Positions 1 to 9,270 are shown, counted from the stretch's first letter. The stretch is DNA of 64,000 bases from Paraburkholderia sprentiae WSM5005 (GCF_001865575.2 NZ_CP017562.2:1798001-1862000); one strand, 5' to 3'. Translations and numbers: made by a program. Notes: generated from the letters alone by a model not told the origin.

Positions 1-66
1 TTCGATGTCCTGAAGTGCCTGCGGGTGGTCGATGGGGTGGTTCCGATAGAAGCCAATCGCTTTCAT
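1..66 (-). CDS. Zinc-type alcohol dehydrogenase/quinone reductase, N-terminal fragment
   Basis: Only the first 22 codons are inside the window; the gene runs off the left edge on the minus strand. The visible residues begin MKAIGFYRNHPIDHPQAL, which resembles the N-terminus of the zinc-binding alcohol dehydrogenase (quinone oxidoreductase-like) family of medium-chain dehydrogenases. It is divergent from the LysR gene that follows, so that regulator may control it. The family call rests on a short stretch and needs the rest of the gene. Confidence 0.6.
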   Translation of the reverse strand, partial: MKAIGFYRNHPIDHPQALQDIE

Positions 67-158
67 ACAAGTGATCTCCGACGTTGCATTGCGGCTATGG
101 TATCTTTCGGCGATATGCGGATAAACACCCGCTGCGCCCAAACACTTTCCGCATTTCG

Positions 159-1085
159 ATGAAAATGATCCGGCTGGATGACATTGAGATCTTCGTGCAC
201 ACGGTGGACGCCGGCAGCTTCTCGGAGGCGGCACGCCAGCTCAACATCGCACCCGGACATGCGAGCGCTTCGGTGCAGAGGCTCGAAAAGGCGCTGGACG
301 CCCGCCTGTTCACGCGTTCGACGCGCAGCATGCAGCTGTCGGAGGCCGGGGAGCGCTATCTGCCTCACGCGCGAATCATGGTTGGCGCGCGCGAGCAAGG
401 CGAACAGGCGTTAGCGAACGGCCGCGGCGCATTGTCCGGTCCTCTGCGGTTGTCCGCTCCGTCTGACTTTGGACGCAACCTGCTGTTGCCGTGGCTGGAT
501 GAATTTCAGCACCGGCACCCGGGTTTGTCGCTGCACCTGAAAATGAGCGACCGTGCGGCGGACCTCATCCGGCAGCCGCTGGATGCCGTGGTGCGCTATG
601 GGGCGCTGCCTGATTCGTCTCTACTGGCGATGAAGCTGGTCGACAACAACCGACGCGCGTTGTGCGCCGCACCGGCGTACGTCGAACGGCATGGCGCACC
701 GGCTAAAGTTGACGACCTGCGGCGGCACAACTGTCTTCGGTATGTCTGGAGCGAGCAGATCCATGAACGCTGGCGCTTTACCCCGCCTGGCGGCGAACGC
801 ACCGTGGCAGTGACGGGCAATCGCATCAGCGACGATGCGGATGCGGTTCGTCGCTGGGCGATAGCCGGAGAAGGCCTCGTCTATAAGTCGCGACTGGACC
901 TCATCGACGATTTGAAGGCACGGCGACTGGTGGAGTTATTTCCGCCGGAGTATTGCGAGCCTTCGCCGCTGCACTTGATTTGTGCTCACCGTGCGCAACT
1001 GACCCCGGCGATCAACGCGTTGCATGCCTTCCTGCGCGAGCGCTGCTCTGCATTGCTTGCCAGCTACCGCTCGGGTGGCGCCTGA
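159..1085 (+). CDS. LysR family transcriptional regulator
   Basis: 308-aa protein starting at the ATG in MKMIRLDDIEIF. A longer frame from position 84 exists, but its extra residues do not look like a LysR N-terminus. The winged HTH is at about residues 5-60, with the typical SFSEAARQLN and SVQRLEKALDARLFTR segments. A substrate-binding domain (periplasmic-binding-protein fold) follows at about 90-295. It is probably a DNA-binding activator or repressor that responds to a small molecule. The divergent alcohol dehydrogenase at the left edge is the likely target (inference from layout). The effector is unknown. Confidence 0.9.
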   Translation: MKMIRLDDIEIFVHTVDAGSFSEAARQLNIAPGHASASVQRLEKALDARLFTRSTRSMQLSEAGERYLPHARIMVGAREQGEQALANGRGALSGPLRLSAPSDFGRNLLLPWLDEFQHRHPGLSLHLKMSDRAADLIRQPLDAVVRYGALPDSSLLAMKLVDNNRRALCAAPAYVERHGAPAKVDDLRRHNCLRYVWSEQIHERWRFTPPGGERTVAVTGNRISDDADAVRRWAIAGEGLVYKSRLDLIDDLKARRLVELFPPEYCEPSPLHLICAHRAQLTPAINALHAFLRERCSALLASYRSGGA

Positions 1086-1182
1086 CGTGGGTAACGAAGT
1101 TGCCGTTTCGTGCCGACATGCGCCGATAGACGCGGGTGTGACAAGGTAGTACCCTCGATCCATACCCTTCGAAGGATCAACA

Positions 1183-1425
1183 ATGTCGAGCAAATACGCG
1201 GTGAGTGTGTCGCTGACGGAACACCTGTGTGAGTTCGTCGCCGAGCAGGTAGCCTCCGGCAGATATCGCACCGCGAGCGAGGTAGTCCGACAAGCGCTTA
1301 GGCTTTTGGAAACGCAGTTTTCGGACCCGCAGCCGTCCAACGGGGACGTTGCCAAGTCGACCGACACAGGCAGCGGACCGGTCACCCCACATGGCGCGGC
1401 GCAACTGCGGCGGAGCGGCTCATGA
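1183..1425 (+). CDS. ParD-like ribbon-helix-helix antitoxin protein without a toxin partner
   Basis: 80-aa protein preceded by an AAGGA ribosome site. Residues 1-45 match the ParD/CopG ribbon-helix-helix pattern: a short beta strand (YAVSVSLT), then helices through FVAEQVASGRYRTASEVVRQALRLLE. The C-terminal 35 residues are low-complexity, where a ParD would normally hold its toxin-binding tail. No ParE-type toxin follows. The stop codon instead overlaps the start of the CheB/CheR/HWE kinase gene as ATGA, so the two are translationally coupled. It may be a DNA-binding autoregulator of the signalling operon or a relic antitoxin. The family call is firm; the role is not. Confidence 0.8.
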   Translation: MSSKYAVSVSLTEHLCEFVAEQVASGRYRTASEVVRQALRLLETQFSDPQPSNGDVAKSTDTGSGPVTPHGAAQLRRSGS

Positions 1426-4400
1426 GTGCCCTGTTGAGGTTTCCCGTTGCCGGCGTCGGCGCTTCTGCGGGAGGGATAGAAGCGCTCGACGGCTTCTTTC
1501 GCGGACTGCCCGCTGACCCCGGTGTCGCCCTGATCATCGTGACGCATCTGGGCCCGGAGCGCGAAAGTCTGCTGCACGAGATCATGGCACGATACACGGC
1601 ACTGCCGGTTCATGTGGCGGCGGACGGTATGCAGGTGGAAATAAACAACGTCTACGTGCTGCCATCCGATGTCATTCTCGGCATCGAGAATGCCCATCTC
1701 CGGGTTCGCGCGCAACAGACGGGCCGGCGCGAACGCAAGCCCATTGATATCTTTTTCAGCGAACTGGCCAACGACCGGGGCGAGTTGGCGGTAGGCATCG
1801 TCCTGTCCGGTGGCGACTCCGACGGAACGCTCGGGGTCAAGGCGGTCAAGGAACATGGTGGTCTCACCATGGCGCAGATTGCCGACGGCTTCGGGCCTCA
1901 GCATCCGAGCATGCCCGAGAGCGCGATCGCCACAGGCCTCATCGACTTTGCCGTCCCTGTCGAACAGATGGGCGCGAAGCTTGCTGAGTTTGCCCGTAGC
2001 ACCTATGTGCTGGACGATATTGCGTCCATTGCGAGGAATGCGGCGGACCAGCAACAGCTCGACGACGCGCGTAAGGAAATTTACGGCATCCTGCGAAGCC
2101 AGCTTGGCCACGACTTCAGTGGCTACAAGACCAAGACTTTCATGCGTCGCGTGCAGCGCCGTATGCAGGTGATCCAGGTCGAAGCAGTGGACGCGTACGT
2201 CGAACGCCTGCAACACGATCCCCAGGAAGTCGGCGCACTGTTCCGCGACCTGCTGATAAACGTGACCAATTTCTTTCGCGACGCGGAAGCTTTTGAGAAC
2301 CTCGCGAAATTGGTGATCCCGAGTCTCTTCGAAGAGCGCGGCGCGGACGATGTAGTACGCATATGGGTGCCAGGTTGTGCGACCGGCGAAGAGGTTTACT
2401 CGCTGGGTATCCTGTTGCGCGAACACATGGACAAGCTTCCCATTGCGCCCCGGGTGCAGATCTTCGCCAGCGATATCGACGAACATGCACTTGCGGTCGC
2501 GCGCGCCGCCAAATATCCCAGGCAGTCGCTCGAGGGCGTATCCCCGGAGCGCCGCGACCGTTTCTTCGTTCCCGACGGTGCGAGCTATGTCGTGGCCAAA
2601 GAGGTGCGCGACCTGTGCATCTTCTTCCCACATAGCGTCATTCGTGACCCGCCTTTTTCACGAATTGATCTGGTGTCCTGCCGCAACCTGCTGATCTATT
2701 TCGGCCAGGACGTGCAGGGGCAGGTCATTCCGACGTTTCACTACGCGTTGCGCCCCGACGGCTACCTGTTTCTTGGCACCTCGGAAAGTGTCAGCCAGTT
2801 CGAGGACCTCTTTGCGCCGGTCGAGAAAAAGCATCGCATCTTCCGTCGCCGCTCGGTTGCGGCGCCGCACGCGCGCCTGCCGCTCATGGTCCCATCGATG
2901 CGCGCGGGACACGCGGGCGACTTGGCGGCGCGGCGCGCAGAAGCCGGCGGCGCGGCCCTTCGCCAGATGGTTGACGCACACGTGCTGGAGCGATTTTCCC
3001 CGCCCCATGTGCTGGTCAATCGTGACGGTGAGGTCACGTATTACTCCGCGCGCACCGGCAAATATCTTGAACCGCCCGCTGGGATGCCCTCGCGGCAGAT
3101 ATTTAGCATGGCGCGAAAGGGCATCCGCCTCGAACTGCGCACTGTGTTCCGGGAAGCCGTGGAGTCCGGGCGTCCGGTAACACATGAGGGCATACCCGTC
3201 GAGGAAGACGACGGTCGCGTACAAATCGTCACTGTCACGATCGAGCCGCTGAGCAGCCGGCCCGGCGTTGAGCCGCTTTACCTGATTTTATTCATTGATC
3301 AGGGGCCGGTCCTGAGTCGTGAAGAAGCGTTGAGTCGCGCGCATGCCGCTCATGACGGGACGGCCGTGCAGATGGAACAGGAACTGCGCGAAACGCGCGA
3401 GCGCCTCCAATCCACGATCGAAGAATACGAGACCGCGCTGGAGGAGCTGAAGTCGTCTAACGAAGAACTGGTTTCGGTCAACGAGGAGATGCAGTCCACC
3501 AACGAAGAGCTGGAAGCGTCGAAGGAGGAACTGGTCTCGCTCAACGAAGAACTGCACACGGTCAACGGCGAACTGAACGGAAAGATCGAAGCGCTCGATC
3601 GCGCGAACAGCGATCTGCAGAACCTGTTCGAGAGCACGGCGGTCGCCACGGTGTTTCTGGACAAGCATCTGGTGATTCGCAGCTTCACGCCGGCCATGAC
3701 GGAAGTGTTCAATATCCGCCCGGTCGACCGTGGGCGACCCATCACTGATCTGGCGAGTCAATTGCACATGCCACACTTGGACCGCGACATCGCGCGCGCG
3801 GTGAACGAAGGCGGCGTGATCGAACGCCGTATCGATACCAACGATAAGGCGACCAATTATCTGGTGCGTCTCGCGCCCTACCGGAACGGTGACCGTCGAC
3901 CGGAAGGGGTCGTAGTCACGTTTCTCAATATCACAGGCCTTACCAAGGCCGAGACCCGCCAGAAGATGCTCATTGCGGAACTCCAGCACCGCACACGCAA
4001 TCTCCTCGCTCTGGTCGAGTCGATCGCGCGGCAGACGTTGCAGAAAGAGCCGCAGCTCGAGTCTTTTATCTCGCGATTGCGTGCGCTGGGACGTCTGCAG
4101 GGCCTGCTTGGAAAGGCCACGAGCGAACGTATCGATCTGGGCGATATCGTGCGCATGGAGATCGAGACGATTGCCGGGGTCGACGCTGACAATATTACTG
4201 TCACCGGTCCGAGCGTTCCGCTCGGTCTCGAGTGTGTACAGAACATCGCGCTGGCCGTCCATGAACTCGCGACGAACGCAACGAAGTACGGGGCGCTGAA
4301 AGACAACCAGGGCCGGCTCGATATCAGGTGGCGCGTTGAAAACGTACAGCAGGACCAGTCCTTGCTGGTGTTCGACTGGCGGGAGAGCGGTCTTGCCGTC

Positions 4401-4565
4401 CCGCCCGAATCTTCGAAGCGTGGATACGGACGACAGTTGATCGAACAGGCGTTGGCGTATTCGTTGCGGGCGAAGGCACAAATGGTTTTCGGTGACGAAG
4501 GTGTTGCATGCCGGATCGAAATGCCTTTCGAGCGAAAGCGCCGCTTTGCTGATGACGAGACTTGA
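1422..4565 (+). CDS. CheB/CheR/PAS/HWE histidine kinase hybrid
   Basis: 1047-aa cytoplasmic signalling protein. Residues 5-190 form a CheB methylesterase domain with the expected catalytic Ser15 (GASAGG), His41 (VTHLGP) and Asp134 (GDSDGT). Residues about 205-480 are a CheR methyltransferase domain with the SAM-binding segment WVPGCATGEEVYSLG. A PAS-like region and a long Glu-rich coiled coil (about 645-740, repeated NEEL units) follow, then a second PAS, then an HWE-type kinase with His856 (ELQHRTRN), an N box (ELATNATKYGAL) and the W-x-E motif at Trp986-Glu988. There is no membrane segment. It probably links methylation-type signalling to phosphotransfer to the next gene, a response regulator. 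The start is fixed by the 4-base overlap with the ParD-like gene. Confidence 0.93.
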   Translation: MSALLRFPVAGVGASAGGIEALDGFFRGLPADPGVALIIVTHLGPERESLLHEIMARYTALPVHVAADGMQVEINNVYVLPSDVILGIENAHLRVRAQQTGRRERKPIDIFFSELANDRGELAVGIVLSGGDSDGTLGVKAVKEHGGLTMAQIADGFGPQHPSMPESAIATGLIDFAVPVEQMGAKLAEFARSTYVLDDIASIARNAADQQQLDDARKEIYGILRSQLGHDFSGYKTKTFMRRVQRRMQVIQVEAVDAYVERLQHDPQEVGALFRDLLINVTNFFRDAEAFENLAKLVIPSLFEERGADDVVRIWVPGCATGEEVYSLGILLREHMDKLPIAPRVQIFASDIDEHALAVARAAKYPRQSLEGVSPERRDRFFVPDGASYVVAKEVRDLCIFFPHSVIRDPPFSRIDLVSCRNLLIYFGQDVQGQVIPTFHYALRPDGYLFLGTSESVSQFEDLFAPVEKKHRIFRRRSVAAPHARLPLMVPSMRAGHAGDLAARRAEAGGAALRQMVDAHVLERFSPPHVLVNRDGEVTYYSARTGKYLEPPAGMPSRQIFSMARKGIRLELRTVFREAVESGRPVTHEGIPVEEDDGRVQIVTVTIEPLSSRPGVEPLYLILFIDQGPVLSREEALSRAHAAHDGTAVQMEQELRETRERLQSTIEEYETALEELKSSNEELVSVNEEMQSTNEELEASKEELVSLNEELHTVNGELNGKIEALDRANSDLQNLFESTAVATVFLDKHLVIRSFTPAMTEVFNIRPVDRGRPITDLASQLHMPHLDRDIARAVNEGGVIERRIDTNDKATNYLVRLAPYRNGDRRPEGVVVTFLNITGLTKAETRQKMLIAELQHRTRNLLALVESIARQTLQKEPQLESFISRLRALGRLQGLLGKATSERIDLGDIVRMEIETIAGVDADNITVTGPSVPLGLECVQNIALAVHELATNATKYGALKDNQGRLDIRWRVENVQQDQSLLVFDWRESGLAVPPESSKRGYGRQLIEQALAYSLRAKAQMVFGDEGVACRIEMPFERKRRFADDET

Positions 4566-4572
4566 GGGACGG

Positions 4573-4947
4573 ATGGGACAGGGTACGGAACTACGGGGAC
4601 GCCGGATACTTGTCGTCGAGGACGACTTCTCCGTCGCGCAGGCGCTGTGCGGCCTGATCGAAGAGGCCGGGGCAAAGGTCGTAGGGCCGATTGGTTGGTT
4701 CGACCAGGCGCTGACATACGTCAAAGCCAATCAGGACGAATTCGACGGCGCGGTACTCGATGTGGATCTGCACGGCGAAAAGTCATACGCGATCGCCGAC
4801 TGGCTCGCCGAGCGCGGCGTCCGTTTTGTTTTTACGACCGGATACGGGGCGGACGCGCTCGACCCCGCGTACGCCGGATATCCCCGCTGCGAAAAACCCT
4901 TCGATCCACGTTTGCTTTTTAAGACGCTTGCTCCAGGCGCCGTCTGA
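4573..4947 (+). CDS. Single-domain response regulator, HWE-kinase partner
   Basis: 124-aa receiver-only protein beginning 7 bases after the kinase stop, with GAGG just before the ATG. An in-frame extension back to 4492 would overlap the kinase gene and lacks a ribosome site. The receiver has the acidic pair at Glu16-Asp17, the phospho-acceptor Asp63 (VLDVD), an FTTGY segment at 87-91 and Lys108 (CEKPFD). FTTGY resembles the FATGUY motif known from receivers paired with HWE/HisKA_2 kinases. There is no output domain, so it probably works by protein contact or as a phosphate sink. It is the cognate partner by position. Confidence 0.88.
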   Translation: MGQGTELRGRRILVVEDDFSVAQALCGLIEEAGAKVVGPIGWFDQALTYVKANQDEFDGAVLDVDLHGEKSYAIADWLAERGVRFVFTTGYGADALDPAYAGYPRCEKPFDPRLLFKTLAPGAV

Positions 4948-4992
4948 ATTCAATCGTCCGGTTCCTGCGGGTCGACGGCGAGGGGCGCAGGA

Positions 4993-5844
4993 CTACCCTG
5001 CCATGTCCTGTTGTCGCCGCACTCGCGCGTCTTCGTAAAGACGTGTCTCTTCGAGTTCTTGCAGCACGCCATCGAGGTCGACAGGTCGCGTGTCGAGTTC
5101 GATGCGGCCGGTTAATTTGACATCGACGTGCAGCCCGCCGGCTTCGAATAACGCCCAGATCTCCGTACCGTAATCCGCGCTGAGAAGTTGCGGTGCGAAC
5201 CGTCCGAAGTACGCAGCCAGGTTGTCGACGTCACGCTTGAGCATCGACGCGGCTTCGTTGTTGGCGGCTGCGTCGATGGCCTGAGGCAGGTCGATGATCA
5301 CCGGTCCATCCACTGCCAGCAGGATGTTGTATTCGGAGAGGTCGCCGTGAATTACACCGGTGCAGAGCATGCGGACAACCTGGTTGAGCAACAGAGCGTG
5401 CAGTTCGAGGGCGCGCGCTTCGGTCAGATCGACGTCGCTCAGGCGTGGCGCGACGTCACCCGCTGCGTCGACCACCAGTTCCATCAGTAACACGCCATCG
5501 GTACAAATATAGGGTCGCGGCACTCGCACGCCCCCGTCGGCGAGCCGGAAGAGTGCATCGACTTCGGCGTTTTGCCACAACTCTTCCTGCATCTGGCGGC
5601 CATAGCGCGTGCCTTTTTCCATCGCACGCGCCTGCCGGCTGTTCTTGACTTTGCGGCCATCCCGATACGACGCGGCCTGCCGGAAACTGCGCTGCTTCGC
5701 GTCCTTGTAGACCTTTGCGCAACGCATCGAGTCGCCGCTGCGCACGACGTAGACCGTTGCTTCCTTGCCGCTCATCAACTGGCCGATCACCTCGTCGATG
5801 AGTCCCTCGTCGAGCAGCGGCGCAAGCCGTTTCGGTATTTTCAT
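4993..5844 (-). CDS. RIO1-type serine protein kinase
   Basis: 283-aa protein with the RIO kinase fold. The nucleotide loop is SGKEATVYVV (25-34), with ATP lysine Lys44 (CAKVYK), the catalytic loop HGDLSEYN (166-173, catalytic Asp168) and the metal-binding IIDLPQAID (183-191). These are the RIO1 hallmarks; the activation loop and APE motif of ordinary Ser/Thr kinases are absent. Archaeal and eukaryotic RIO1 acts in small-subunit ribosome maturation; the role of bacterial members is largely unknown. It is convergent with the response regulator gene and stands alone. The ATG at 5844 begins the conserved MKIPKRLAPLLDEG stretch. Confidence 0.88.
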   Translation of the reverse strand: MKIPKRLAPLLDEGLIDEVIGQLMSGKEATVYVVRSGDSMRCAKVYKDAKQRSFRQAASYRDGRKVKNSRQARAMEKGTRYGRQMQEELWQNAEVDALFRLADGGVRVPRPYICTDGVLLMELVVDAAGDVAPRLSDVDLTEARALELHALLLNQVVRMLCTGVIHGDLSEYNILLAVDGPVIIDLPQAIDAAANNEAASMLKRDVDNLAAYFGRFAPQLLSADYGTEIWALFEAGGLHVDVKLTGRIELDTRPVDLDGVLQELEETRLYEDARVRRQQDMAG

Positions 5845-6134
5845 ACGACCGGCCAGTGCGGCTCGTGGCGCGTGCGTTCAAAATGCGTGGAAGGCGAAAC
5901 GGCCGCTGAAGTGCGCGGAATCGGCAAACCGATGAATCGCGTGGGCGGTTCCGCTCGTCGGGTGGCTGCATGGGGAGTGGAAGTCATGCCGGATTATAAG
6001 GGGAGCGAGGCGATGCGACGCAAATCGCCTGGCGACTGCGTGGCTGCATTGCCGTCGCTCCTCGCCGCTGGCTATCCAATGAAAGTCAAGCATTGGGCCT
6101 CGCCCATCGCGATCATTCGGGCGAATGCGCTCGA

Positions 6135-6290
6135 CTACGGCTTGTCGTCCTCGCGATCGGGGTCGAGGTCGGGATCGAGCGGCGGCTCATCCGGGTCCTG
6201 CGACGGACCGACGTCGGGCAAATCCGTCTGCACGACGTCGGACTGATCGGGCCGTATCGGGTTGTCGTCTTTGTTCGGTGTGGTGGCCAT
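6135..6290 (-). CDS. Small acidic, proline-rich hypothetical protein (51 aa)
   Basis: A 51-codon gene with a perfect AGGAGG ribosome site 7 bases before its ATG. The product is almost entirely Asp, Pro, Glu and Gln: it begins MATTPNKDDNPIRPDQSD and ends in a run of Asp-Pro pairs (DPDEPPLDPDLDPDRED). It is predicted to be disordered, with no signal peptide, membrane segment or Cys. The strong Shine-Dalgarno and clean reading frame argue that it is real. No function can be assigned. It lies alone between the RIO kinase gene and the DUF1479 gene. Confidence 0.65.
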   Translation of the reverse strand: MATTPNKDDNPIRPDQSDVVQTDLPDVGPSQDPDEPPLDPDLDPDREDDKP

Positions 6291-6371
6291 GGCCGGTCCT
6301 CCTAATTTCGTTGCTGTGACCGATCTAGCAGCAAGTTCTACTCCCGATCCCGAGGCGGCCAGATCCTTCGC

Positions 6372-7616
6372 TCACAAACCGAAGCCCATTTGAGAACGGC
6401 CAAGCTCAGTGAGATCGTCTGCCGTCGCGCGCCCGACGAAATCGACTTCGAAGTGATCGGCCGGAAAATCCGGCGGGCTGTTGCCATCGAGAAAGCTCGA
6501 CAGCTGCCGCTTCAGATACGCATCGTTCTTCGCGCAGGCCGGCAGCGAAGCGATATACATCACGTTGCTATAGCCGTTGCCGCGATGCGCGTCCTCGACC
6601 GCGTGAATGACGTCGCTGTGCCAGAACACGGTGTCGCCCGCCTGCATCAGCGGAATCGACGACAGCGCATGAAACAGCGGCGCATGATATTCGGCCTTGA
6701 TCGACAGCGCGCGACCGGGCATCGCTCCGCACAGATCGTCTTCGGCAACATCATCCTGAAGCGCGCGCATCAGGATGTAGACCATCGAGTTCGCCATTGG
6801 CACCAATTGCAGCGTGCCGTCGCCGGGACCCTGCGGCGTCAGCGCGGTCCAGCCTTGAAACGTGCGGAACATCGAGCAGACGGCCGGCGAAGCGATCTCC
6901 TCGACCTCGGTTCGCCATGCGGCATCGAACGGATCGTAGTCGCGCCAGCGGCCCGAGAACACGTGGCGATACACCTTGCGGAAATTCGACTCGATCCAGC
7001 GCTCCACCGAACCACCGTCGCAATGCGCCGACAAGCCGAGCGATTCCGACCCGGGCGGCCGACGACGCAGGCGGTCGGCATACACCGGCACATGGTTCGG
7101 ATCGAAATGCACGCCCCCTTCGCTTTCGGTGCGCCACAGCCGGTTCAGAAACACGCGGGCCTGCGTGAGCTCGGTCGACTGCCGCGCGAGCACCTGCGGT
7201 TTCGACCAGTACACACCGTAGATTTGCGGCTTGCTCGAGGCGAGCTGACCGAAGTACTTGTCTTCCGCGCGATTCAGCAGCTTTGCGTCGAGGTTGTTGC
7301 GCTCGACGTATTCGGCGATGTCCTGATCCCATTGCTCGACGCGAGACCGGTCGAACACGTTGCGGATCACACAGGCGCCGCGTGCCTTGACGGACGCGAT
7401 CTGCTCGTCGGTGATGCGGTTCGCCACGATGTCGGCGAACTGGATTTCCGGAATGACCGGCTCGTCGCGCTCACGCAGCGTGGCGATTCGCTCCGCCTCT
7501 TTCGTCATCGCCGCTTCGACGTCGGCGAACACTTCACGGTAGCTCGGCAGCATCTCGCGGAGTTCGCGCTTCGCGCGACGGATGGCTGCCGGCAGGTCGT
7601 CGATTTGCAAGGCCAT
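6372..7616 (-). CDS. DUF1479 (YbiU-like) iron/2-oxoglutarate-type oxygenase
   Basis: 414-aa protein of the DUF1479 family, which has the jelly-roll fold of Fe(II)/2-oxoglutarate dioxygenases. The metal triad is visible as His198-x-Asp200 (AHCDGG) and His338 (VIHAVED), with an Arg a few residues later that could hold the co-substrate. I chose the ATG at 7616, which gives MALQIDDLPAAIRR and has GGAAA upstream; the ATG at 7646 has no ribosome site. The substrate is unknown. It is divergent from an AraC regulator whose start is about 95 bases away, so that regulator probably controls it. Confidence 0.85.
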   Translation of the reverse strand: MALQIDDLPAAIRRAKRELREMLPSYREVFADVEAAMTKEAERIATLRERDEPVIPEIQFADIVANRITDEQIASVKARGACVIRNVFDRSRVEQWDQDIAEYVERNNLDAKLLNRAEDKYFGQLASSKPQIYGVYWSKPQVLARQSTELTQARVFLNRLWRTESEGGVHFDPNHVPVYADRLRRRPPGSESLGLSAHCDGGSVERWIESNFRKVYRHVFSGRWRDYDPFDAAWRTEVEEIASPAVCSMFRTFQGWTALTPQGPGDGTLQLVPMANSMVYILMRALQDDVAEDDLCGAMPGRALSIKAEYHAPLFHALSSIPLMQAGDTVFWHSDVIHAVEDAHRGNGYSNVMYIASLPACAKNDAYLKRQLSSFLDGNSPPDFPADHFEVDFVGRATADDLTELGRSQMGFGL

Positions 7617-7711
7617 TGCATCGTTTCCATGTGGTTTCTGATGCATGAAGCGTACGCGAACGAGCGACGCCCGCGTGATACTATCCGGTCAAAGATTTGA
7701 CGATTCCGGAC

Positions 7712-8704
7712 ATGAAAGCCGCTTTAGAGCACGTGGATTTTGGTCGGGACTGTTCGGTCAGGGTTTACCACCGCCGGCTGTCCCGCATCCCTTTCGAATG
7801 GCATCACCATCCCGAGTACGAGCTGACGCTGACGATGAACAGTCAGGGCAAGCGGTATATCGGAGACTCCGTCGCGAGTTACGGCGCCGACGATCTCGTG
7901 CTGGTTCCGCCGAATCTGCCGCACACGTGGGCCTCGAACCGCTCGATCGACGCGGCGCACCCGCAAGTCGCGATCGTCGTATGGTTCGACGGCGCGTGGG
8001 TGCGGCGACTCGCCGATGTCTGCCCCGAATACAACGGACTATGCGACGTGTTGCGCAGAGCGGCCTGTGGCCTCGCGTTCGGGGACGGTGCCGGGACGCG
8101 CATGCGCGAACACCTCGAGCGCCTGCTGTCCGACAAACCGCGCGAACGCTTGCAGGCGGTGCTCGACGTGCTGGATTTGCTGTCGCAGCTTCCCGCCACG
8201 CCGCTTACGTCCCCGAGCGCATTCGATGCGCGGTCCGGCGCGCCGACTGGCCATGAATCCGATCAGATCAACCGCGTGCTCGCGTTGATCGAAACGCAGT
8301 TCGCGCATCCGCTTCGACTTTCTGCGCTTGCCAAGGCGTCGGGGCTTTCCGAGCGCTCGTTGACGCGGCATTTCACGCAGCATCTTGGCCAGAGCGTCGG
8401 GCGATACGTGACGCGCGTGCGAATCGGACACGCGTGCCGGATGTTGACGGAAACGCTAGCGCCCGTTTCCGTCATTGCGACGCGGTCCGGATTTTCGAAC
8501 GTGGCGAATTTCAATCGGCAGTTCAAAGCCGCGAAAGACATGACACCGGTTCAATTCAGGCAGCAGTTCGTGGGCGCGCGGCATGCGGAGAATGAAATGT
8601 CACCGATGCTCACTGAGCGCTCGCCTTCTCTTCGGAGACTTCACAAGAAAGGGAACGGCAAGCGGCTGTCTCGGCTGTCAGGAGCGGGCCGGCAGTCCGA
8701 ATGA
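7712..8704 (+). CDS. AraC family regulator with cupin sensor domain
   Basis: 330-aa protein: an N-terminal cupin-like sensor (about 15-110, with the His cluster FEWHHHPEYELTL) and a C-terminal double HTH (about 195-290: SALAKASGLSERSLTRHF and IATRSGFSNVANFNRQFK). The basic last 35 residues are outside the family pattern. The ATG at 7712 is preferred over the TTG five codons earlier. It is divergently arranged with the DUF1479 oxygenase, its likely target. The inducer is unknown. Confidence 0.9.
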   Translation: MKAALEHVDFGRDCSVRVYHRRLSRIPFEWHHHPEYELTLTMNSQGKRYIGDSVASYGADDLVLVPPNLPHTWASNRSIDAAHPQVAIVVWFDGAWVRRLADVCPEYNGLCDVLRRAACGLAFGDGAGTRMREHLERLLSDKPRERLQAVLDVLDLLSQLPATPLTSPSAFDARSGAPTGHESDQINRVLALIETQFAHPLRLSALAKASGLSERSLTRHFTQHLGQSVGRYVTRVRIGHACRMLTETLAPVSVIATRSGFSNVANFNRQFKAAKDMTPVQFRQQFVGARHAENEMSPMLTERSPSLRRLHKKGNGKRLSRLSGAGRQSE

Positions 8705-8853
8705 CGTGACCCCGGCGAGCAACGTTGCAGGCGAGCGCATTCCACCGGCTTCGGAAGGTCAATTACGACGCGGATTATGCCGCTAGGGGGAGAATGTCGA
8801 TGCGGCCACCACTTGCGGCCGGTCGATTGCACACCTGGATCTGGAGACACTGC

Positions 8854-9237
8854 ATGAACGAAGAAGCCCTGCGTGAAGCCTTGAACGCACACTGGCGAGC
8901 GTCGGCGGACGGCGATCTCGACGCCGAGCACGCTATCTACGATGACGATGCGATCTGCGACTACCCCCAATCAGGCGAGCGAATTCGCGGCCGAATCAAT
9001 TTGCAGGCACTGCGCGCTCATCATCCCGGCAAGCCATCGGGTTTCGACGTCAGGCGAATTCAAGGCGACGGCAATCTCTGGATAACCGAGTACACCATCA
9101 ACTATCAGGGGCGTATCGCGTACACGGTCAGCATGATGGAGTTCCGCGGAGGCAAGGTCGTCCACGAGACCCAGTATTTTGCGGATCCGTTCGAGGCACC
9201 GGGTTGGCGCAGTCAATGGGTTGAGCGGATCGAATGA
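8854..9237 (+). CDS. SnoaL-like/NTF2-fold protein
   Basis: 127-aa protein with the NTF2-like pattern: an N-terminal helix (MNEEALREALNAHWRASADGD), then ADAEHAIYDDDAICDYPQSGERIRGR and a sheet-rich C-terminal half ending in QYFADPFEAPGWRSQWVE. SnoaL_2-type proteins are small isomerases, hydrolases or binding proteins, and sequence alone does not say which. GGAGA sits before the ATG; the longer in-frame extension to 8725 has no family similarity. It lies about 150 bases after the AraC gene on the same strand. Confidence 0.8.
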   Translation: MNEEALREALNAHWRASADGDLDAEHAIYDDDAICDYPQSGERIRGRINLQALRAHHPGKPSGFDVRRIQGDGNLWITEYTINYQGRIAYTVSMMEFRGGKVVHETQYFADPFEAPGWRSQWVERIE

Positions 9238-9270
9238 AAGCGTGTTGCGGCGGTGTAGGACCAAGGGCGC

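Noticed and set aside
1183..1425. Full type II toxin-antitoxin module at the ParD-like gene
   Set aside because: No ParE-like or other toxin frame lies upstream or downstream on either strand; the next gene is a signalling kinase.
936..2633. 565-aa minus-strand open frame opposite the LysR and CheB/CheR genes
   Set aside because: Antisense shadow without recognisable motifs or ribosome site.
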